Part shown: in pieces, positions 56,710 to 64,000 of the stretch
How positions within the stretch are numbered: the first letter of the stretch is position 1
How the letters are laid out: every line of letters begins with the position of its first letter
Program-made: the position numbers and the translations under genes
Source of the DNA: Enterobacter mori LMG 25706
Lineage (GTDB): Bacteria; Pseudomonadota; Gammaproteobacteria; Enterobacterales; Enterobacteriaceae
Reading direction: 5' to 3'
DNA: 64,000 nucleotides
NCBI RefSeq assembly: GCF_000211415.1
Contig: NZ_GL890780.1
Coordinates: forward strand, 1 to 64,000
Notes under the pieces: generated by a model
What the model was told of the DNA's origin: nothing
What the model saw: the letters and a program-made list of their open reading frames with translations, nothing else
Databases searched by the model: none

Positions 56710-57618
56710 TCATTTGTATAAAGAGACTTCGCCTTCAGGACGCGTTTTGAACCTGCGATGCATCCACAGGTATTGCTCAGGAGCACGGAGAATTTCACGC
56801 TCGATGATCTTGTTCATATAAGCCGCTGCGGCGATCTTGTCTTCCCCTGGATAGCCTGACAACGGATTGCTGATATACATGTGATAACCTTTTTTATCGC
56901 TACGTCGAATCATGCTAAGTGTGATCAAGTGTGCACCAGCGAGTTTTGACAGAGCATACGTTCCGTTCGTCGTGGCTGCTTTTTTTACCGAGAAAAAAGG
57001 TGCAAAAACGCTTCCTTTAGACCCATAATCCTGGTCTGGTGCAAACCAAACGGCTTCACCTGCTTTTAGCGCATGAACAAAACCTGATAAATTACGTCGA
57101 TTAATCATAGCCTTATTTGAACGCATACGCCCTTTTGTCTGTACCCATTCCATTAATGGATCATTGTGTGGGCGATACGTTGCCATCATAGGATGGCATA
57201 ACCCCATTACTCTTCCACACAACTCAAGGGACATAAAATGAATCCCGACGACCATTACTCCTCTTGTCGCACCGGTCAGGTTTTCAAGCCCTTCGACATC
57301 AAACCATTTTTTGACTCTCGCATCGCTCCAGAACCAGGCCATTCCTGTTTCCATCAGTCCCAGCCCGAGAGAAACAAAGTTTTTATTGACCATCTGGCTC
57401 CGGGCAAACGGTGTCATCTCGGGAAAGCACAGTTCGATATTTCTAATCGCAATCCGTTCCCGGCGTTTCAGAAAGGGTCTGGAAATTTTTCCAAGGCCAG
57501 AGCCCACAATATGTAAAATCGGGTAAGGAAGTTGAACGAGAAGCCACAGCAGACCCAAACCAGACCAGGTAAGCCAGTGGCGAGGATGAAGTAAATTATG
57601 AGTAAAAGTCTGTGCCAT
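56710..57618 (-). CDS. lpxP: LpxP/LpxL-family Kdo2-lipid IVA acyltransferase
   Basis: This 302-residue inner-membrane acyltransferase adds a secondary acyl chain to lipid A. It has one N-terminal membrane helix (LGLLWLLVQLPYPILHI), the catalytic HxxxxE/D motif (VGIHFMSLEL), and the conserved YRPHND...GRMRSNKAM and YLWMHRRFKTRP segments. WFWSDARVKKWFDVEGLENL and MATYRPHNDPLMEWVQTK resemble LpxP (palmitoleoyl, cold-induced) more than LpxL. AAGGAAA precedes the ATG. An island copy beside the normal chromosomal set is unusual; fatty-acid preference cannot be read from sequence. Confidence 0.85.
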   Translation of the reverse strand: MAQTFTHNLLHPRHWLTWSGLGLLWLLVQLPYPILHIVGSGLGKISRPFLKRRERIAIRNIELCFPEMTPFARSQMVNKNFVSLGLGLMETGMAWFWSDARVKKWFDVEGLENLTGATRGVMVVGIHFMSLELCGRVMGLCHPMMATYRPHNDPLMEWVQTKGRMRSNKAMINRRNLSGFVHALKAGEAVWFAPDQDYGSKGSVFAPFFSVKKAATTNGTYALSKLAGAHLITLSMIRRSDKKGYHMYISNPLSGYPGEDKIAAAAYMNKIIEREILRAPEQYLWMHRRFKTRPEGEVSLYK

Positions 57619-57820
57619 AAATTTCCTTAATGCTAATGAAGGTTATAACGCAAAAGGAAAACAATGAGGCAATTCGTCTTTAGCGATACATTTTGTTTTA
57701 GATAATTTAAATTCATCTAAATTCAGGAAAAAATATTTCCCAATGACTGGTGAATAATTTAAAGAGCCAAGGGTGAATTGTAAGCCAGAAAATTTATTCT
57801 GTTATAAATCCATGGTTTTA

Positions 57821-58093
57821 TCATTGATACTCAAGGAATTGTCTTCTTGATTCATCATCATCAAGGTACTCAAAAGAAAGAAGCCGAATTTTGGTAAGTT
57901 TATAAAACCACTCACAATCGTTTCGTTGAATAATTTCGCCTGGTTTGAAACATATCCCGGATGCCACCCGAATAATCGCATATTTACCATTACTAAACCT
58001 GACCCGGTGAATACAGAAAGGTTGGCCAGGCTGTCCGTGACAGCTGTTCGACATGATATGCCCTTCAATAAAAACAGATTTTTTAGATTTCAT
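57821..58093 (-). CDS. Small conserved-type protein, unknown function
   Basis: A 90-residue soluble protein (MKSKKSVFIEGHIMSNSCH; RVRFSNGKYAIIRVASGICFKPGE) with mixed alpha/beta character. The ATG at 58093 has GAGGG seven bases upstream; an ATG at 58099 lies only one base after that site. It lies between the zinc-ribbon gene and lpxP, all leftward, possibly one unit. Confidence 0.6.
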   Translation of the reverse strand: MKSKKSVFIEGHIMSNSCHGQPGQPFCIHRVRFSNGKYAIIRVASGICFKPGEIIQRNDCEWFYKLTKIRLLSFEYLDDDESRRQFLEYQ

Positions 58094-58172
58094 TATCATA
58101 CCCTCGACAACAGCAGTACAGGAGGAATGTTGTCATTTTCCGACATCACTGACCTTAAGTGGCAGAAGCTGA

Positions 58173-58349
58173 TCAGCCGCCGATACACCAGCATTCTGAA
58201 GGTCTGAACAACAGTCCGCAGGCAGGGCACTCAAGAACCGCATCTTTTCTTAGTTTACCTGCTTTCTGATCGGCTCTGTGTGCACATACCGGGCAGGCAA
58301 CATGAACCGGTCTTTCTTTAAAATACCTGAGCCCATTTGTATAAGACAT
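58173..58349 (-). CDS. YnfU-type zinc-ribbon protein
   Basis: A 58-residue protein with CPVCAHRADQKAGKLRKD and LECPACGLLFRP, a zinc ribbon of the YnfU type. E. coli YnfU has the same size and pattern. The ATG at 58349 was chosen over a longer reading that would add a hydrophobic stretch. Function unknown. Confidence 0.7.
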   Translation of the reverse strand: MSYTNGLRYFKERPVHVACPVCAHRADQKAGKLRKDAVLECPACGLLFRPSECWCIGG

Positions 58350-58502
58350 AAATAATTCTCTGAGGAACACAGTAATTATTATACGCTTTAATATAAAAAT
58401 AACTGGCATAAGTTATGTTAAGTTGTGTCTGAATCAGGATATCAGATATTGAAAATTGAACGTCTTATTTATGATACACTACCCTTCCGTGAGAAATTTA
58501 AG

Positions 58503-58736
58503 ATGAAATCAGAAGACACCCTTGACTGGTATCCGGCACAACTACCGCCTGTGAAAATTATTCTTGGCGAAGCCGTGCTGGCTGTGGGTAAACAGGGCCG
58601 ACCGATTAATACCCGCACCTTGCTGGAATACCTTCAGGTCATGCAGGACAAACAAAAAAGGCGGGATGACAAAATCGCCATGCAGACTGCGATTGATGTT
58701 CTCAGGGATAATCAGCGCATTAACGGCAGACGTTAA
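58503..58736 (+). CDS. Possible YmgB/AriR-type small regulator
   Basis: A 77-residue frame (MKSEDTLDWYPAQLPPVKII) whose ILGEAVLAVGKQGRPINTRT and YLQVMQDKQKRRDDKI segments resemble the helical core of YmgB/AriR biofilm regulators (VLGQAV...). Earlier starts are possible: a TTG at 58449 with AGGA upstream, or GTG at 58425. It is divergent from the YnfU-type gene and ends 17 bases from the opposing NdvB-like gene. The family assignment is tentative. Confidence 0.55.
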   Translation: MKSEDTLDWYPAQLPPVKIILGEAVLAVGKQGRPINTRTLLEYLQVMQDKQKRRDDKIAMQTAIDVLRDNQRINGRR

Positions 58737-58755
58737 TGCACCTCCGGGATCAGTG

Positions 58756-61700
58756 TCAGTTCTGAATGATCTCAACCGTATGGTTTTGTCCATCATCCTT
58801 CAGCGGTATTCTGTCATCAGGGAGGAGAACACCATCCAGCGTCACGCAATATTCTGCATCGCCGCGTGAAACACTAATCTGATAATGGCTTTCACCATAT
58901 TGATATGCCATAGAAAAAGACGACCACTCATCCGGTAACCTGGCATGAACACTAAAGTCAGTGCCGGAACGTTTTATCCCCAGTAATTCCTCGGTAAGTA
59001 AACGCCAGGCCCAGCCTGCGGAACCGGTATACCAGCTCCACCCTGCACGTCCGGTATGGGGAGCGACGCTGTAGACATCAGCACTCATGACATAAGGCTC
59101 AGCTTTATAAATCCCGACAGAGTCCGCATTCAGGGTATGATTTATAGGGTTGAGCATTGACCAGAGTTGCCAGGCTCGTCCGGCATTCCCCATTCGGGCA
59201 AAGGCCATCACTGCCCAGATGGCGCCATGCGTATACTGCCCTCCGTTTTCCCGCACGCCGGGCAGGTACCCCTGTATGTAGCCCGGATTTGGACCGTGTC
59301 CGTCGAAAGGAGGCGTTAACAGTTTGATCAGCCCTCCTTCGTTATCCACAAGGTGCTTATCCAGCGCCTGCATGGCCTTTGCGCACCGTCCCGGGCTCGC
59401 GGCGCCGGACAATACAGACCAGCTCTGCGCAATCGCATCAATCCGGCAGTCCTGTGAGGTTTTCGATCCCAGGGGAGTACCATCGTCAAAATACCCGCGC
59501 CGGTACCATTCCCCATCCCAGGCGTGGGCTTCGAGATTACTTTGCAGGCGCAGAGCCTGTGAACGGCACATCGCGGCGACGCTTTCATCCAGCCTGCGCT
59601 CCGCCAGCGCTGCAAACCGCTGCAAAATGTCGTACAGGAAGAAGCCCAGCCAGACGCTTTCACCTTTGCCTTCGATACCCACCCGGTTCATCCCGTCATT
59701 CCAGTCACCAGCCCCCATCAGCGGCAGGCCATGCTCCCCGAAGCGAAGTCCATAGTGAATAGCTTTGACGCAGTGTAACCAGAGTGTCTCTTCGGTGCCG
59801 CTGATGACCGGCGTGTCATAGACAGACTCTTCACCAGGCTGAAGCGAGCGTCCCTCCAGATAAGGAATGCGTATTTCCAGTGCATCCATATCCCCCGTCG
59901 TTTCAACATAGTGGCAAACAGCAAGCGGCAGCCAAAGATAGTCATCGGAACAGCGGGTACGCACACCGTTGCCGTGTGGCGGGTGCCACCCGTGCTGCAC
60001 ATCCCCCTCGATAAACTGCCGTGATGCACAGAGTATTATCTGTTCACGCATCCGGTCCGGAGCAGCGTGGCTCAGAGCCAGCGTATCCTGCAGCTGATCG
60101 CGAAAACCAAATGCACCGCCAGACTGATAGTAGCCACTCCGGGCCATAAGACGGCAGGCGACCGTCTGATACAACAGCCAGCCATTAACCAGTAAATTTA
60201 CGGACGTGTCGGGGGTGTTAACTACGATTTTATCGAGAACATTGTGCCAGTGATTATGAATCCGGTTCAGCTCCTGGCGGACCGTATCCTCGTTCATGTA
60301 GCGGGCCAGCGTCTCCTGAGCACAGACATCATTCTCCTCTGCGCCGAGGATAAAAATAAACGTCCTCTGGTCCCCGTCAATTAATGTAACCGCCGATTGC
60401 ACCGCTCCGCAGGGATCCAGACCGGCCCCCGTCTTACCAGAAAGCTTTTGCAGTTTCATAGCCGAAGGGGCGTGAAGGGAACCATTACGGCCAATAAACT
60501 CCCGGCGGTCCCCTGTCAGAGAACAGTCATTACCGCTGACGGCAAAAAATGCAGTTCGGCCGCCACCATTATCACCATAAAAGTTATTCGCAAGTATCCC
60601 GCAGCCGCCGGGCGTTCTGGCCACATGTGTCACAATGTGAGGGGCTGAGCGCGTTCGTGTTTCTCCGAGCGTCCACTCTACATAGCCTGTGACGGAAAGT
60701 TGACGTGTCCGTCCCGAAGAGTTACTGAGCGTCAGTAGCACCAGTTTAACCGGATCTTCTTCAGCAACCAGGACCGTCAACTCGCTGTCTATACCACTCT
60801 CACGATGGGCAAAAACGCTGTAGCCAAAACCATGGCGGGTCAGGTAATCACCGTGTCCGCGAACAGGTAAAGCCGTCGGCGACCAGCACTCCCCGCTCTC
60901 TTCATCGCGCAGGTAAAATGCCTCGCCGCTGCGATCGCTCACCGGATCGTTCTCCCACGGCGTCAACCGGTATTCATGGGCATTCTCATACCAGGTATAG
61001 GCCTGCCCTGCCTCTGAGATCACACTGCCAAAACGAGAATTTGCCAGTATGTTCGACCAGGGAGCCGGTGTAAGCGCATTTTCCCGAAGGACGATCTGAT
61101 ACTCCCGCCCATCCTGAGAAAATCCACCGTACCCATTGAAATGGCATAACTGACTGGTATCAGGGCTCCAGTCCGTATGTTGATTACGCTCGCGCACAGC
61201 ACGCGGAATGAATGCCCTTGCCGGCGATTTCAGGGTATGAATACGCTGGTTAAGCTGCTCATTAATACCCCCTGCGCGGTCATCAAGATAAAGACAGGCC
61301 ACGCTCATCAAAAGCAACTTATCCTCAGCGGAGAGATGCTCACCGTTGCGGCCAAAAAGCCCGCCCTTTTTATCCAGCAGACTGGCTTCAGACCCGGCAT
61401 AAATTAACTCCATAATCTGATTTTGTAATCCCTGCTGGTAGCCGCCGGGGCTGTTATTCAGGATAACTAAATCAACATCCAGCCCTTTCTGTCTCCAGTA
61501 ACGGTGTGCCTGAATCAGTGTGGTCACTGAGGTGATACTTTCCTCGCTGGTTATAGTCAGCAGCACTATCGGCAGATCCCCTGAAATTGCCCAGCCCCAC
61601 AGTCCGGACTGGCCACGCCGGTTGCGGCCGATCGCCTGGCCTTCGGCGCGCAGCTCCTGGACAGGGTAAAGCACAGCGCTGGCGAGACTATTGAACAACG

Positions 61701-64000
61701 TGGCATCATCTTCACTGGCGTTCATCTGGCGCAATACCACCAGACTGTGAGACCAGGCCAGTTCAAAGACGCGATCGGCGATAGGGTAATCGCGATATTT
61801 CTCCAGCAACGCCAGGCTCTGCTGACGGGTCTCGCTGATGCCATAAATGATATCAATCGTAACCGGCTGCCCCGGCTGCAGAATAATGGCGTTGCGAATT
61901 GCCAGTATCGGATCCAGCACCGAGCCCGACGTGTTGCCTAGCATCCCTCCCGTCTCTATTGCCTGGGCATTCGCAGGGTTTCTGCCACGTCCAATAAACC
62001 TTGCCCTGTCCGTTTCAAACGACACGTTATGTCGGTTATCGCCGTGCACCACCATCATGTGAAACAGGCAAGGGCCCGGTTCATCCGGTGAGCGCGGGCG
62101 CCGGTGGCAAAGAATAGCGTCACGCTCAGGAGCCAGCTCAGTCTGAATAAACAAATTGCTGAATGCCGGGTGTGCCAGATCGCTGGCATCAGGTGCCAGT
62201 ACCACTTCAGCATAGGTTGTCAGCTCCAGAGAGCGAGGCTTGCGACCACGATGAATCAGTGTGAGCCGTCGCAATTCAACATCATCCTCCGGAGAGATCA
62301 CCACCTGAGTTTTGACGCTGAGTCCCCCTAAGCTGCGTCTGAATTCTGCCCCCGCATCGGTGAACAACACTTCCTCGTCTTGTCCGCTGGTGTAGCCTGT
62401 TGGTTGCCAGGTATTGCTCCACACATCTCCCGTCTGGGTATCGCGGATGTAGCAGAATGCTCCCCAGTTATCACGGGTGGTATCACTGCGCCAGCGCGTT
62501 AGTGCAATATCATTCCAGCGACTGTAACCGCCGCCGCCCGCGGTCAACATCAGATGATAATGGCCGTTGGACAGGAGTTGAATATCCGGGGCGGGGGTAT
62601 CCACGCTATAGAAAATACGGGGTTCATAGCGAACGGGTTTGACCATGCCCTCATGAGATTCAAAATGACGGCGCGGACTGTACAGATCGACCGCATCCGG
62701 CACGCGCTCCTGTAACAGCAGACTCGCTGACCGGAATACCGTACTGGACATAAAGCGTTCAGTCATGGGGGCATCAAGCAGCACATGAGCCAGCGCCTGA
62801 AATGCCATACCCTGGTGATGCGCCATCCAGGACTGTACCACCGCATAGAGCTGACCGGTTGCAAGACGTGAGGGGGTATAGTCCAGCGCTTCATAAAAAC
62901 CGTATTCTCCGCATGCACCATTTTTTTGCAGCCTGAACAGGTTCTCACAGGCTTTCTGCGGGGAAACCATCAGCGCCAGCAGCGTGGCGTAAGGAGCGAC
63001 AACCATGTCATCGGCAAGTCCCCTGCGCAGACCGAGCCCCGGTACGCCAAATGCCTGATACTGATAATTATGCTGAACATCAAAAGCATGATAGCCAGAC
63101 TCTGAAACACCCCATGGTACCCCGCGTTCTTTCCCCCAGTGAATCTGGCGCATAACCGCCGACTGACTCATTTCATCGAGCAGGCTGCCGGGCCAGGTGG
63201 GCATCACCAGATTCGGCATCAGATATTCAAACATGGATCCGCTCCATGACATCAGGGCAGTTTCATTATCAATCGTGGTAAACAATCGACCCAGCGCGTA
63301 CCAGCTTTTAAGAGGCAGCTGATTAGTCGCAATGGCAAGAAAACTGGTCAGGCGGATTTCAGACGGCAGGAGATCGTAGTGGCTCTTGTCAGGCATATTG
63401 GTGTCACAGTTATAACCGACGCTGAGCAGACTGGTTGCTTCACTGTACAGAAAGGCGAAATCCATCCGGGCATGCTCATCCAGCCGCTGTTCCAGCTCGG
63501 TGATAATATTGAGTCGCATTCGGGCCTGCTCCGCCACTGACGCCGGAGGCGTTCCTGTACCGGTTAATGTCGGACGGGCAAGCTCGCTCAGCGTCGGCAG
63601 CATCTGTTCATTCCAGGATGCAGGCAACCAGCCAAGCAACAGAGACCACTCATGGCAAAGCTGAACCAGTTGATGCTCCAGATGTCCAGCCCAGCGCATC
63701 TGAAGAGGAGATCCCTGATGACATGCGCTGGTCAGATGGTTGCACTGGGTGCGCATGCTTTTCAGTTCGCTGAAAAGCGCCTGCGGAGAGAGCGACACCG
63801 CGTTCAGGCAATGCTTGCGCAGCAGTCTCAGGCTGTCAGGTGGGTTCTTACCCCACTGTTTTTCCAGAATATCCAGCGTATCGTTCAGTCCTGCCAGTAT
63901 CTGTTGGTTGCTTAAAACAGGCTGATGACGCATGGCGGACAGGCCTGCACGCAGGGTCAATAAATGCCCGGCCATATTGCCGCTGTCGACGCTGGAGATA
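58756..64000 (-). CDS. Cyclic beta-1,2-glucan synthase (NdvB-like), C-terminal part
   Basis: This frame is open to the right edge; the visible 1747 residues are the C-terminal part of a protein usually near 2800. It begins with VDSGN followed by AGHLLTLRAGL, the linker after the GT84 domain, then the glucoamylase-like domain (GLRRGLADDMVVAPY; SWMAHHQGMAFQAL), two beta-supersandwich regions, and the GH94-type phosphorylase domain with GAGDWNDGMNRVG (about residue 1420) and GRAGWSWYTGSAGW (about 1645). NdvB makes and cyclises periplasmic beta-1,2-glucan, the osmoregulated or virulence glucan of Rhizobium and Brucella. The membrane-bound synthase half lies outside. Its presence here instead of opgGH-type glucan genes marks accessory or lineage-specific content. 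Confidence 0.85.
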   Translation of the reverse strand, partial: ISSVDSGNMAGHLLTLRAGLSAMRHQPVLSNQQILAGLNDTLDILEKQWGKNPPDSLRLLRKHCLNAVSLSPQALFSELKSMRTQCNHLTSACHQGSPLQMRWAGHLEHQLVQLCHEWSLLLGWLPASWNEQMLPTLSELARPTLTGTGTPPASVAEQARMRLNIITELEQRLDEHARMDFAFLYSEATSLLSVGYNCDTNMPDKSHYDLLPSEIRLTSFLAIATNQLPLKSWYALGRLFTTIDNETALMSWSGSMFEYLMPNLVMPTWPGSLLDEMSQSAVMRQIHWGKERGVPWGVSESGYHAFDVQHNYQYQAFGVPGLGLRRGLADDMVVAPYATLLALMVSPQKACENLFRLQKNGACGEYGFYEALDYTPSRLATGQLYAVVQSWMAHHQGMAFQALAHVLLDAPMTERFMSSTVFRSASLLLQERVPDAVDLYSPRRHFESHEGMVKPVRYEPRIFYSVDTPAPDIQLLSNGHYHLMLTAGGGGYSRWNDIALTRWRSDTTRDNWGAFCYIRDTQTGDVWSNTWQPTGYTSGQDEEVLFTDAGAEFRRSLGGLSVKTQVVISPEDDVELRRLTLIHRGRKPRSLELTTYAEVVLAPDASDLAHPAFSNLFIQTELAPERDAILCHRRPRSPDEPGPCLFHMMVVHGDNRHNVSFETDRARFIGRGRNPANAQAIETGGMLGNTSGSVLDPILAIRNAIILQPGQPVTIDIIYGISETRQQSLALLEKYRDYPIADRVFELAWSHSLVVLRQMNASEDDATLFNSLASAVLYPVQELRAEGQAIGRNRRGQSGLWGWAISGDLPIVLLTITSEESITSVTTLIQAHRYWRQKGLDVDLVILNNSPGGYQQGLQNQIMELIYAGSEASLLDKKGGLFGRNGEHLSAEDKLLLMSVACLYLDDRAGGINEQLNQRIHTLKSPARAFIPRAVRERNQHTDWSPDTSQLCHFNGYGGFSQDGREYQIVLRENALTPAPWSNILANSRFGSVISEAGQAYTWYENAHEYRLTPWENDPVSDRSGEAFYLRDEESGECWSPTALPVRGHGDYLTRHGFGYSVFAHRESGIDSELTVLVAEEDPVKLVLLTLSNSSGRTRQLSVTGYVEWTLGETRTRSAPHIVTHVARTPGGCGILANNFYGDNGGGRTAFFAVSGNDCSLTGDRREFIGRNGSLHAPSAMKLQKLSGKTGAGLDPCGAVQSAVTLIDGDQRTFIFILGAEENDVCAQETLARYMNEDTVRQELNRIHNHWHNVLDKIVVNTPDTSVNLLVNGWLLYQTVACRLMARSGYYQSGGAFGFRDQLQDTLALSHAAPDRMREQIILCASRQFIEGDVQHGWHPPHGNGVRTRCSDDYLWLPLAVCHYVETTGDMDALEIRIPYLEGRSLQPGEESVYDTPVISGTEETLWLHCVKAIHYGLRFGEHGLPLMGAGDWNDGMNRVGIEGKGESVWLGFFLYDILQRFAALAERRLDESVAAMCRSQALRLQSNLEAHAWDGEWYRRGYFDDGTPLGSKTSQDCRIDAIAQSWSVLSGAASPGRCAKAMQALDKHLVDNEGGLIKLLTPPFDGHGPNPGYIQGYLPGVRENGGQYTHGAIWAVMAFARMGNAGRAWQLWSMLNPINHTLNADSVGIYKAEPYVMSADVYSVAPHTGRAGWSWYTGSAGWAWRLLTEELLGIKRSGTDFSVHARLPDEWSSFSMAYQYGESHYQISVSRGDAEYCVTLDGVLLPDDRIPLKDDGQNHTVEIIQN

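Noticed and set aside
27411-58093. CRISPR array or tRNA cluster on the island
   Set aside because: No regularly spaced repeats of CRISPR type and no complete tRNA besides the tRNA-like part of tmRNA were seen.

Overview
The window is chromosomal DNA of an enterobacterium. Gene order and near-identity to Escherichia coli proteins place it in Enterobacteriaceae. An SMP-30 gene between tyrA and pheA, and accessory lpxP-like and ndvB-like genes, suggest Enterobacter or a close relative rather than E. coli; the genus is inference.

Core backbone (1-27290). The left edge holds the leftward P1 and P2 promoters of an rRNA operon whose 16S gene lies just outside. Then come clpB (sigma-32 promoter), pgeF-rluD, bamD, raiA, the pheL-pheA attenuation unit, an SMP-30 gene, the TyrR-controlled aroF-tyrA operon, yfiL, the yfiRNB cyclic-di-GMP module, a PepSY/DUF2946 membrane pair, the rpsP-rimM-trmD-rplS operon, ffh, ypjD, corB, grpE (sigma-32), nadK, recN (LexA boxes), bamE, ratA-rnfH, smpB and ssrA (tmRNA).

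Island (27207 to at least 58000, right end not found). A CP4-57/SlpA-type tyrosine integrase sits next to the 3' end of ssrA, the usual attachment site for this family. Its first half is defence-like cargo: a 1209-residue SF1 helicase of higher G+C, a 42-residue basic peptide, a duplicated zinc/HNH-like protein, a Gabija-like OLD-nuclease plus UvrD-helicase pair whose nuclease gene carries a one-base frameshift, and a three-gene Shango operon (TerB protein, ATPase, Lhr-like helicase). A decayed IS256-family transposase separates this from a CP4-57-like core: AlpA regulator, DUF3987 (YfjI-like) protein, HNH-like zinc protein, three small exported or membrane proteins, YfjQ, KlcA/ArdB antirestriction, RadC/YfjY, DUF987, and the CbeA/CbtA type IV toxin-antitoxin pair.

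Right part (54400-64000). This is envelope-related cargo: a GT2 glycosyltransferase with a small unknown partner, a 54-residue zinc-ribbon gene, an LpxP-like lipid A acyltransferase, small proteins including a YnfU-type zinc ribbon and a possible YmgB/AriR relative, and the C-terminal part of a cyclic beta-1,2-glucan synthase (NdvB-like) running off the right edge.

The strongest candidates for new biology are the frameshifted nuclease of the Gabija-like pair, the large SF1 helicase, the duplicated zinc/HNH-like protein, the small exported-protein operon preceded by palindromes, and the glycosyltransferase with its unknown partner.
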